The translations under genes were made by a program, and so were the position numbers. Source: Vulcanisaeta sp. UBA163 (lineage in GTDB: Archaea; Thermoproteota; Thermoprotei; Thermoproteales; Thermocladiaceae). From it: 34,558 nucleotides of DNA. Shown one piece after another: positions 15,617 through 22,479 of this stretch. Position 1 is the first letter of the stretch. Every line of letters starts with the position of its first letter. Location of the stretch: NCBI GenBank assembly GCA_002496475.1, contig DAJV01000108.1, positions 1-34,558 on the forward strand, given 5' to 3'. The notes beneath the pieces are model-generated. The model made no database searches. It was not told the origin of the DNA and was given only the letters and a program-made list of their open reading frames with translations.

Positions 15617-16936
15617 ATGGGAAGATCCGAGGAACTCCTAAGGGAATTAGACGAGTATTTAATGACAAACCTATACCCAACGCATAGAATTGTGGTTAGG
15701 GAGGCACGGGATGTGTACGTATACGATATTGATGGAAACGCATACCTGGACTTCATGACTGTGGTAACCACTGCATTACTTGGCCATAACCCACCAGGCC
15801 TTGCAGACGCAATATCAGAAACAGCCAGGAGACTAGTGGCTGGTAATGGCTATAATTGGTACACTGAGGAATTACTGAACGCTGCAAAGGCTGTCCTGAA
15901 CCTCTTTCCAGATAAGAACATGTATAATAAGGTGCACTTCAAACTAAGCGGCTCTGAAGGTATAGAACTGGCATTGAAAATTGCAAAGAGGTATACGAAG
16001 AACACATACGTTATGTACCTAATGGGTGGTTATCACGGTAGAACATACTTAACAAGTTCGTATCACGGAATGAGGAGGAAGGAGTATGGACCATTACCAC
16101 CAGGTACATTGATAGTGCCATTTCCATACCCATATAGGTGCCCCTTCGGTGAGATGCCGCCGGAGGAGTGCGGAAAGGCTGCTGTTGAAACCATTGAGTA
16201 CTACATAAACTACGTTGCCGTGAAGGACACTTGTTGCTTGGTAACTGAACCAATACAGGGTGTTGGTGGCATTGTGGTTCCACCAATGGACTTCTTTGAA
16301 AGGCTAAAGAAGACCCTAGATACTTACGGTATATTATTAATATTTGATGAGGTTCAAACAGGCATGGGTAGAACAGGGACCACCTGGGCCCTTGAGCAAT
16401 TTAATGTGAAGCCCGATATAGTAATAGCAGCCAAGGGCATGACGGGTGGATTACCGGCATCAGCCGTGGTCACTAGGAAGGAGTTGGTCTCAGTGATGCA
16501 ATTAAATGATGAACACTCAACCTTTGGTGCATCGGCACTGATTATGGCTGCCGTAAAGGCAACAATTGATTACTATAACATGCACAGGGAGGAATTGCTA
16601 GGCAATGCTAAGAAAATGGGTGAATACGCGGTGAAGAGGTTGATGGAGCTTTACGATAAACATCCACTCATTGGCGAGGTCAGGGGACTCGGGCTCATGA
16701 TCGGTATTGAGCTCGTTAAGAATAGGAAGACTAAGGAACCAGCAACTAAGGAGACAAGCGACATATGCCTCAACAGGGCATTAAGGAGGGGTGTCCTCTT
16801 CGTAACCAGTGGTTGGAACAGCAACGTCATTAGGTTCGCACCACCGCTAACAGTTAAGCAGGAGCACATTGACAAGGCAATTGATGTGCTCGACAAATCA
16901 CTAGACGAAGTAGAGAGGGAGGAAAACATTAGGTAA
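15617..16936 (+). CDS. PLP-dependent class III aminotransferase
   Basis: Fold-type I, class III aminotransferase of 439 residues. Typical motifs are YDIDGNAYLDF (36-46), LSGSEGIELALKIAKRYT (110-127), the PLP-contacting IFDEVQTGMGRTG (242-254), the Schiff-base Lys K273 in AAKGMTGGLP, and STFGASALIMAA. The Cys-containing CPFGEMPPEECG (175-186) occurs in GABA/4-aminobutyrate-type relatives. The family includes GABA, ornithine, acetylornithine and beta-alanine transaminases, so substrate is undetermined. The ATG lies 26 nt after CTTAAAAG, implying a leaderless mRNA. A hairpin (16936-16961) follows the stop. Confidence 0.87.
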   Translation: MGRSEELLRELDEYLMTNLYPTHRIVVREARDVYVYDIDGNAYLDFMTVVTTALLGHNPPGLADAISETARRLVAGNGYNWYTEELLNAAKAVLNLFPDKNMYNKVHFKLSGSEGIELALKIAKRYTKNTYVMYLMGGYHGRTYLTSSYHGMRRKEYGPLPPGTLIVPFPYPYRCPFGEMPPEECGKAAVETIEYYINYVAVKDTCCLVTEPIQGVGGIVVPPMDFFERLKKTLDTYGILLIFDEVQTGMGRTGTTWALEQFNVKPDIVIAAKGMTGGLPASAVVTRKELVSVMQLNDEHSTFGASALIMAAVKATIDYYNMHREELLGNAKKMGEYAVKRLMELYDKHPLIGEVRGLGLMIGIELVKNRKTKEPATKETSDICLNRALRRGVLFVTSGWNSNVIRFAPPLTVKQEHIDKAIDVLDKSLDEVEREENIR

Positions 16937-16961
16937 TTGAATAAATATGCTTAAATTCAAT
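16936..16961. terminator. Hairpin between convergent aminotransferase and thioredoxin genes
   Basis: Inverted repeat ATTGAAT (16936-16942) / ATTCAAT (16955-16961), loop 12 nt, followed on the plus strand by CATCATCCTTTTT. Located in the 37-base gap between two convergent genes, so it may serve as a terminator for the aminotransferase mRNA. Confidence 0.4.
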
Positions 16962-16973
16962 ACATCATCCTTT

Positions 16974-17390
16974 TTAATTCTCGCCGAGGATATTCCTTAT
17001 CTTGTCCGCAATTATTTTCTTAGGTACGGCGCCAACAACGAAATCCACAGGCTCGCCATCCCTGAATATAATCACCGTGGGCAGACTCATCACGTCATAT
17101 TTAGCCGCAACATCAGGCCACTCCTGAGTATTCAACCTACCAAACCCAACACACGGCATTTCCCTAGCCAAAGCCTTCAGTATCGGCTCAAGTAGGAAAC
17201 ATGGGGCACACCACGGTGCCCAGAAGTCCACCACTACAACCTTCCTGCTTTTTATGAACCCATTGAAATTATTATCATCCAACTCAACAGGCTCATTACT
17301 GGCGACCTTCACCAATTCCTTTGCCTTCTTCTCCAACAACTTATTTAATTCATCATCCTTATTATTCATACCCATATTGCTCATCGCCAT
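16974..17390 (-). CDS. Thioredoxin
   Basis: Thioredoxin-fold protein of 138 residues with the active site WCAPC (C61/C64) inside VVVVDFWAPWCAPCFLLEPILKAL, the cis-Pro loop MSLPTVIIF and the Gly of VGAVPK. It carries a charged helical extension of about 40 residues before the thioredoxin fold (KDDELNKLLEKKAKELVKVA). Role: thiol-disulfide exchange in the cytoplasm. The start at 17390 is chosen because CTTTAAAG lies about 25 nt upstream; longer frames up to 17462 would run through this promoter. It is convergent with the aminotransferase gene and divergent from tRNA-Asp. Confidence 0.92.
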   Translation of the reverse strand: MAMSNMGMNNKDDELNKLLEKKAKELVKVASNEPVELDDNNFNGFIKSRKVVVVDFWAPWCAPCFLLEPILKALAREMPCVGFGRLNTQEWPDVAAKYDVMSLPTVIIFRDGEPVDFVVGAVPKKIIADKIRNILGEN

Positions 17391-17499
17391 GGATAGGAAA
17401 CAAAACAACAGCTTTAAAGTACTTACCTCGTCAACAATTGGACAGGAAACAAAATGAAACAAAAAACCTTAAAAACCAACGTGTTTCTAATGATTACGA

Positions 17500-17577
17500 G
17501 CCCCGGTAGTATAGCCCGGTCCAGTATGCGGGCCTGTCGAGCCCGTGACCCGGGTTCGAATCCCGGCCGGGGCGCCA
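17500..17577 (+). tRNA. tRNA-Asp (GTC)
   Basis: Complete cloverleaf: acceptor GCCCCGG (17500-17506) pairs with CCGGGGC (17567-17573). A short GTAT/GTAT D stem follows. Anticodon stem CGGGC/GCCCG holds the loop CTGTCGA with anticodon GTC (17536-17538). T arm CCGGG-TTCGAAT-CCCGG. Discriminator G and an encoded CCA (17575-17577). No intron is seen, although tRNA introns are common in Thermoproteales. A CTTAAAAA box at 17468-17475 is the likely promoter. Confidence 0.96.
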
Positions 17578-17747
17578 GCCTTGCATTCAATCCCACGGTT
17601 ATCATAGTCATGACCGTTTTCAAGCCTTAGGGTGAATACTTTCATTTTACATAACGTACGAAAGCCCTGCCTCTTTGAGACGGGAAGGAGATCAGAAAAT
17701 ATCTCTTCTCAATGAGCTTTTCCTTTATGTGGTTCCTGATTCCTTAT

Positions 17748-17902
17748 TCACTTTCTTAGGAACTCATTATAGCATTCCTCCGGGCAAAAGACCCATGCTT
17801 ATTTACGCAACATGTCTTGACTGTTATTGGCTGACCAATTATCATCCTTTCACAATTCGGGCACCTCAATTGCCTAGTCGCATTATTTAGTATGAAGGGC
17901 AT
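17748..17902 (-). pseudogene. Small zinc-finger protein gene broken by a -1 frameshift
   Basis: From the ATG at 17902 the frame reads MPFILNNATRQ, then LRCPNCERMIIGQP, then TVKTCCVNKHGSF, and then runs out of frame to a stop. Shifting back one base at the T-run (TCTTTTGCC) continues as CPEECYNEFLRK and a stop at 17748. Joined, it is a 50-residue zinc finger with CPxC, a central Cys pair and CPEEC, resembling TRASH/FCS-like small zinc fingers. Either the gene lost one T, or the sequence has a homopolymer error, or the U-UUU run allows -1 slippage. It is divergent from thi4. Confidence 0.6.
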
Positions 17903-17968
17903 TATTTGTCTCTTGATTCCAAAATTATGAGGTAATAGTTAACAATTTTGTCTAGTTTTGGCATAACA

Positions 17969-17997
17969 TTTATAACTCATTTATTAACGATTAATAA
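17969..17997 (+). promoter_or_regulatory. thi4 promoter with palindromic operator-like site
   Basis: TATA box TTTATAAC (17969-17976) is followed by the 17-bp palindrome TTATTAACGATTAATAA (17981-17997; arms TTATTAA/TTAATAA, spacer CGA). Expected transcription start is about 17999, so the palindrome fills the gap between TATA and start, where a bound repressor would block transcription. One arm recurs in the thiR promoter (27594-27600). A ThiR-binding role is inference. Confidence 0.55.
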
Positions 17998-18009
17998 CCT
18001 AGTGATTAG

Positions 18010-18798
18010 ATGGCGGGAATATCCATTTCCGAATCAAGCATTACCCGTGCAATAATGAGGAGCGCCTTGAAAATACTTGATGAGTACTCGAATGTTGATG
18101 TAGCCATTGTTGGTGCGGGTCCCTCAGGCATGACAGCGGCCTATTACCTTGCTAGGGCTGGTTTAAAGACCATAATCCTGGAGAGGAGATTCTCCTTTGG
18201 CGGTGGCATTGGTGGCGCCGCCAGTCACCTACCCAGTATTGTTATTGAATATCCTGCCTCCGAGATCCTGAGTAAGGACTTTGGTGTTAAACTTCAGGAC
18301 ATGGGCGATGGACTATTTGCCGTGGATCCAGCCGAGATGATTGCTAAACTCGCAGTTAAGGCCATTGACGCGGGGACTAGGTTCCTCCTTGGAGTCCACG
18401 TTGATGATGTCATAACTAGGAACAATCCACCCAGGGTTGCCGGCCTTGCGGTTTACTGGTCGACCGTACAAATGGCCGGTGTTCATACGGATCCATTCTT
18501 CATTGAGGCTAGGGCTGTCGTTGACGCCACTGGTCATGATGCTGAGGTGGCTGCAGTAACGGCGAGGAAGAATCCGGATCTGGGCTTAGCAATTCATGGT
18601 GAGAAGTCTGCACATGCCTCGGTTGCTGAGGACCTTGTTGTTAAGTACACGGGTAGGATCATAGAGGGCCTCTATGTGACTGGTATGGCTGTTGCTGCAG
18701 CTTATGGTTTGCCCAGGATGGGGCCCATATTCGGCTCTATGATCATGAGTGGAAAAAGAGTTGCCGAGTTAATAATCAATGATTTAAGGTCTAAATAA
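18010..18798 (+). CDS. thi4: Sulfide-dependent adenosine diphosphate thiazole synthase (Thi4)
   Basis: Makes the thiazole moiety of thiamine from NAD and glycine. A 262-residue FAD/NAD-type Rossmann protein: VAIVGAGPSGMTAAYYLARAG (31-51), the ERRFSFGGGIGG dinucleotide loop (58-69), VVDATGHDAEV (170-180) and the C-terminal GLYVTGMAVAAAYGLPRMGP typical of Thi4. Eukaryotic suicidal Thi4 donates sulfur from a Cys in a Cys-Met-Asp-Pro segment; here the matching segment reads His159-Thr-Asp-Pro and the protein has no Cys at all, so it must use external sulfide, as reported for methanogen Thi4. AGTGAT (18001-18006) precedes the ATG. Probably controlled by the ThiR-like protein encoded at 26622. Confidence 0.93.
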   Translation: MAGISISESSITRAIMRSALKILDEYSNVDVAIVGAGPSGMTAAYYLARAGLKTIILERRFSFGGGIGGAASHLPSIVIEYPASEILSKDFGVKLQDMGDGLFAVDPAEMIAKLAVKAIDAGTRFLLGVHVDDVITRNNPPRVAGLAVYWSTVQMAGVHTDPFFIEARAVVDATGHDAEVAAVTARKNPDLGLAIHGEKSAHASVAEDLVVKYTGRIIEGLYVTGMAVAAAYGLPRMGPIFGSMIMSGKRVAELIINDLRSK

Positions 18799-18841
18799 TT
18801 ATGAGTTGCGCTTAAAAAGGCATTGTCTACATACCCATTGT

Positions 18842-19732
18842 ATGATAAAATCCCTACTCATAAACTATGCATTAGCCTTCCTACTCTCATTTTTAGTATC
18901 TGGGAATAATTTGTCTGCTAATGCGGGTGCTGCAGTGGGGTCTCGATCAATTGACTACAAGTACGCCCTCATTATATCACTGCTTGGTTATTTGCTTGGT
19001 CTGTGGCTTCAGGGTGCCTACATGAGGGCTAATGTTGTGAGTGGGGATGCGGCTATGGTGGCTATGACCGTCGCCATAATCATCTTCCTCATTGGTGAGG
19101 GCATGAAGGTCCCAATGTCATTAACGGGATCCCTATATGCCAGCCTTGTTGGTGCTTCATTAGCCATGGGACATCTACTGAGCAACGCTGTTTTTGTGCT
19201 TGGTTATTGGTTGTCCCTACCCATAATAGTGATGTTCCTCTCATACGTCCTTTATAAATCACTCAGTGCATTTTCAAGACTCTCCTTTAAGTACATTAGT
19301 GCTTACCGGGCTTTATCCATACTCACCGTATTCCTACTCTCCTTCTCCTTCGGTGCTAACAACCTTGGCCTACTATGGGCATTGTTGGGCTTTAGCTACA
19401 GGGGTTTACTGGTTATCGTGGTTAGTTCCATACTGGGTGTCTTACTAATTGGTTGGAGAACCCTGTATAGACTTGGTACGGGATTGTTCACAATAGGGCC
19501 CCTGACGAGCTTCACGGTGCAGTTATTCTCATTTATGGCAATGGAAATTGGGACCCTCTATTCCGTACCAATGCCAATAACGGTAACCACATCCTTCGGA
19601 CTAGTTGGCGTTGGCGCCGCACATAGATTTAGAATAATAAACCTTAGGTACCTCAATGAATTAATCCTTGGGTTCGCAACATCAATAATCATAGGCCTAG
19701 TATTCAGCTACCTGCTGATTAAGGTTATTTAA
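18842..19732 (+). CDS. PiT-family inorganic phosphate transporter
   Basis: A 296-residue protein with about 9-10 hydrophobic helices and two PiT signature-like repeats: SGNNLSANAGAAVGSRS near the N terminus and SFGANNLGLLWALLGF in the second half. In both, the Asp of the classical GAND motif is Asn. The family symports phosphate with Na+ or H+; this member may differ in ion or substrate. The ATG at 18842 lies 26 nt after CTTAAAAAGG (18811-18820), giving a leaderless mRNA; an earlier in-frame start at 18806 would be upstream of this promoter. It follows thi4 by 43 bases but has its own promoter. Confidence 0.8.
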   Translation: MIKSLLINYALAFLLSFLVSGNNLSANAGAAVGSRSIDYKYALIISLLGYLLGLWLQGAYMRANVVSGDAAMVAMTVAIIIFLIGEGMKVPMSLTGSLYASLVGASLAMGHLLSNAVFVLGYWLSLPIIVMFLSYVLYKSLSAFSRLSFKYISAYRALSILTVFLLSFSFGANNLGLLWALLGFSYRGLLVIVVSSILGVLLIGWRTLYRLGTGLFTIGPLTSFTVQLFSFMAMEIGTLYSVPMPITVTTSFGLVGVGAAHRFRIINLRYLNELILGFATSIIIGLVFSYLLIKVI

Positions 19733-19791
19733 GATAACCAATGACCGCTTACCCAAGAACCATGGTTTTACACCTAACCCTTAGTGAGTCA

Positions 19792-19929
19792 CTATTCCTC
19801 GTAGCAGCAATGCTTGAAATAACCTTCTTTCTGTTCCAGGAGAGACATGGCTTGTTGCTCCTTAACCATAACCTTATCACTCTTAGATAAATGACTATAG
19901 TCACTATGGTTTATGGACATCATATTCAT
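19792..19929 (-). CDS. Possible small protein (45 aa) downstream of G1P dehydrogenase
   Basis: An open frame of 45 codons on the same strand as the G1P dehydrogenase gene, starting 11 bases after its stop. The product is polar and likely helical (DKVMVKEQQAMSLLEQKEGYFKHCCYEE) with a Cys-Cys pair near the C terminus. There is no Shine-Dalgarno element or recognisable family. A frame of this length can occur by chance in a 208-base gap, so support is weak. It could also be a remnant of a longer helical protein. Confidence 0.22.
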   Translation of the reverse strand: MNMMSINHSDYSHLSKSDKVMVKEQQAMSLLEQKEGYFKHCCYEE

Positions 19930-19940
19930 TAAAGGGATTA

Positions 19941-21011
19941 TTATGCAATGCCCGTAACATCAACTAAGTTCTCAGCCGCCTTACGTGTTAAACCTGCACC
20001 AAGTATTGTGAATCTATCTGGTCTAACGTTATGCGCCATCATTAATGCGTCAATGATTATTTCTCTATCGAGACCAAGCTCTTTAGCTGTAACCGGTATA
20101 TTCAGGCTCTGTAGGAATGACTTTATTCTCCTCCACTTCATGCCATGTAGGTAGGCCATCATTATGGCGCCAAGGGCCACCTGCTCACCATGCAATGCAG
20201 GCCTAAATCCTTTGTCCCTTGCCAATAGGTCTATTGCATGGCTAAATAAATGCTCAGAACCACTGCATGGCCTTGAATTACCTGCTATTGCCATGGCGAC
20301 ACCGCAACCGAGGAGGGCCTTCACAACTATCCTCACACTTTCCTCATTATGTACCTTTAACCTATCTCTATTCCTGAGCGCTATTAATGCGCTATCCCTT
20401 GCCAGCGCTGCTGCGTATTCACTAAACTCCTCGCCCTTAACCCTGACAGCAAGTTCCCAATCCTTAACCGCTATCAACTTACCAATTAACTCACCAACAC
20501 CAGCCAATAAGTACCTCCTTGGAGCCTCGAGAATTATGGATGTATCGGCTATAATGGCTATTGGGGATCTCTGAACCTTACTAATACCATACTTGCTAAG
20601 GTCCAACTGGAGTATATGTGATACGTAGGGACTTGCAATACCATCATGAGAAGCTATTGTTGGTATTGACACATAGGGCACATTCATTATGTGCGCCATG
20701 GCCTTCCCAAAATCAATTATCCTACCACCACCTAGGGCAACTATATAATCAGTGACTTGGGAATACTTATTTGACAATGCAATTATCCTCTCGGGGCTTA
20801 TCTCATCGATCTTCTCAACATCACAGATCCTGCACTCGATCTTATCAAGTAAATGCTCGCCAAATCGAGAACCAATTAGTATTAAGCCCCTCAGTCCATC
20901 AAGACCGATCTTACTAAGAATCCCAGGAGCCTTACCAATAGCGCCCGGTCCGAATACAATGACTCTAGGTATCTCATACATTTCCAGCGACTTACGTTGT
21001 GATGAAATCAT
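19941..21011 (-). CDS. egsA: sn-Glycerol-1-phosphate dehydrogenase
   Basis: Reduces dihydroxyacetone phosphate to sn-glycerol-1-phosphate, the backbone of archaeal membrane lipids. A 356-residue protein of the iron/zinc alcohol dehydrogenase fold. Motifs: VIVFGPGAIGKAP at the N terminus, the NAD(P)-binding VALGGGRIIDFGKAMA, VSIPTIASHDGIASP (metal-binding Asp region), and the metal His residues in GSEHLFSHAID and LHGEQVALGAI. The ATG at 21011 is preferred over TTG 21017; AATTTAAA (21038-21045) is centred about 30 nt upstream. Cytoplasmic. It is the first committed step of ether lipid synthesis and a strong archaeal marker. Confidence 0.95.
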   Translation of the reverse strand: MISSQRKSLEMYEIPRVIVFGPGAIGKAPGILSKIGLDGLRGLILIGSRFGEHLLDKIECRICDVEKIDEISPERIIALSNKYSQVTDYIVALGGGRIIDFGKAMAHIMNVPYVSIPTIASHDGIASPYVSHILQLDLSKYGISKVQRSPIAIIADTSIILEAPRRYLLAGVGELIGKLIAVKDWELAVRVKGEEFSEYAAALARDSALIALRNRDRLKVHNEESVRIVVKALLGCGVAMAIAGNSRPCSGSEHLFSHAIDLLARDKGFRPALHGEQVALGAIMMAYLHGMKWRRIKSFLQSLNIPVTAKELGLDREIIIDALMMAHNVRPDRFTILGAGLTRKAAENLVDVTGIA

Positions 21012-21129
21012 TACCAACTAAGCGTAGAACATGGGGTAATTTAAACTATTTCTTTGCCTAATCTTAGTTTTCGAAGAATAAAGATGGTATTTATTACCAA
21101 GGTACCCTGAGGATTAAATTAAATAACAG

Positions 21130-21657
21130 TCACGTTTTACTAAACGCCTTGGTTAATGATTCAACGGTGGCTCTCTTCAGGGTTATTATATTACTATCAA
21201 CTACCAAGTCGTTATTTACGTACTCAACTCCATTATTCCTAAGCATGGTTATTAAGTCCGTGGTTGGATATACCGTGGCTTTCCTACCCTTTAGTAAGCC
21301 TAGCTTAGCGGCGTAGGCAGGCACTGCAAGTGGTAGTACCGTTATCCTACCACTACTTATAGACTGGGTAAGTAGTTTTTCAAAGGCTTCCCTATTAACC
21401 ACGGATTTAACCTTGCCAGGCATATCCTTACCGGTGGCGGCGTAATAAGCCCAGTAACCACCTATAAAGACCACAAGGTCATTACTAGTAAGGAGATCAC
21501 CACTTACGTCCTTAGTCAGGTCTATGTTAAAGTTAATATTCGCAGTCTTACTTGCTAACCCGATACTGACCTCCATGCCCAATTGCCTAAGTGCCTGCAC
21601 CACCATTGAATACTCCCCTTTATATGAAACGTCAGCAACAATTATTAAGGCCTTCAT
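21130..21657 (-). CDS. DJ-1/PfpI-fold protein lacking the catalytic Cys
   Basis: A 175-residue protein with the DJ-1/PfpI order of segments: KALIIVADVSYKGEYSMVVQAL (N-terminal strand and helix), DLVVFIGGYWA (61-70), then the nucleophile-elbow region and AAKLGLLKGRKATVYPTTD (116-134), and VVDSNIITLKRATVESLTKAF at the end. In PfpI the elbow reads Ala-Ile-Cys-His-Gly-Pro; aligned through the conserved Pro113 and GLLKGRK, Cys becomes Leu110 and His becomes Ala111. The protein contains no Cys at all. It therefore cannot be a Cys hydrolase, protease or glyoxalase, and may be structural or a binding protein. It lies between adkA and the G1P dehydrogenase gene on the same strand. Confidence 0.75.
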   Translation of the reverse strand: MKALIIVADVSYKGEYSMVVQALRQLGMEVSIGLASKTANINFNIDLTKDVSGDLLTSNDLVVFIGGYWAYYAATGKDMPGKVKSVVNREAFEKLLTQSISSGRITVLPLAVPAYAAKLGLLKGRKATVYPTTDLITMLRNNGVEYVNNDLVVDSNIITLKRATVESLTKAFSKT

Positions 21658-21716
21658 ACGGTCTTGAACCAGGCCATGTTATTTTAAGTATTTCGCGCCT
21701 TGATTAAAGCAACGAA

Positions 21717-22316
21717 TCACTTAGTGGCGCTTCTACCCCTCAGTATTAAGTCAATAATCATTCGCGCGGCCATTTCCGCATGCTCAAACGGCCTTGACTG
21801 AGGCCTTTTCCTGAAATCAAAGATGTATACTGAGCATTCACCTGCATTTGCCGCCGCAAAGGCATAGTATCTATTGGCTAATTGATGCATGTCGATATCC
21901 TCCGGTGTCTCCGACTCCCTGTCCCTGAGACCCACGTCCTTAGCCCTCCTTTCCATTATATCCTTTGGATCAAACTCCATGAGCACTATCGCGTCTGGCC
22001 TAAGCTTTGTCATTATCCTATCGGGAAGGCCCGGGTAAAAGCCGCCCTGAACCCTAATGCTGGCGTGCGTGTCTATAATAACGTCACCTGGTAATTTTGC
22101 GATCTCCTCAGCAGCAAGCTCCTGAACCTTCCTATACTCATCCACGGGTAGTTTCTTCCTCATTTCATCCCTATTGGTTATCCCATACTGTCTCTTGGCG
22201 ATCTCCAGCATGTAATCGCCGTAATTAACAATTGTCACATCAGGAAGCATCTCCTTAACGAACTTTAACGTAGTTGATTTACCACTACCTGGCACGGCAA
22301 CAAGTACGATCTTCAC
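21717..22316 (-). CDS. adkA: Archaeal adenylate kinase
   Basis: Catalyses AMP + ATP to 2 ADP. A 199-residue archaeal-type AdkA with the P-loop VPGSGKSTT (8-16), DVIIDTHASIRVQGGFYPGLP (AMP-binding region), and a C-terminal part with RRAKDVGLRDRESETPEDI as the lid segment. The GTG at 22316 gives the usual family start KIVLVAVPGSGKS and lies about 28 nt after TTTTAAATTT (22341-22350); an ATG seven codons earlier (22337) would sit almost in the TATA box. It precedes the DJ-1-like gene by 59 bases on the same strand. Confidence 0.93.
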   Translation of the reverse strand: MKIVLVAVPGSGKSTTLKFVKEMLPDVTIVNYGDYMLEIAKRQYGITNRDEMRKKLPVDEYRKVQELAAEEIAKLPGDVIIDTHASIRVQGGFYPGLPDRIMTKLRPDAIVLMEFDPKDIMERRAKDVGLRDRESETPEDIDMHQLANRYYAFAAANAGECSVYIFDFRKRPQSRPFEHAEMAARMIIDLILRGRSATK

Positions 22317-22479
22317 GTGGTAAGCTAATTCCCTCATTAATTTTAAATTTTATTACACGGAATACAACCCATGAGCAGAGAGATGAAAGGGTGGTAAAAC
22401 AATGAATTAAAAGCCAAGCATCATAATCGAGTATGCTCACGTAGAATTTACTTTAAAATAGATCTAAGAAGGGTTATTT

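Larger units (their letters stand above)
17578..18009. other. Stretch without an intact gene between tRNA-Asp and thi4
   Basis: This 432-base stretch holds a frame-broken small zinc-finger gene on the minus strand (17748-17902) and the thi4 promoter/operator (17969-17997). The plus-strand reading frame 17675-17890 has no recognisable motif or promoter. No duplicated tRNA 3' end and no integrase are seen, so there is no sign of an attachment site. Nothing else supported was found. Confidence 0.5.

Noticed and set aside
17500..17640. tRNA-Asp 3' end as an integration site
   Set aside because: No direct repeat of the tRNA 3' end and no integrase or mobile gene is found in the window.
17675..17890. 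Plus-strand frame of 71 codons after tRNA-Asp
   Set aside because: No promoter or family-like motif, and it is antisense to the better supported zinc-finger gene fragment.
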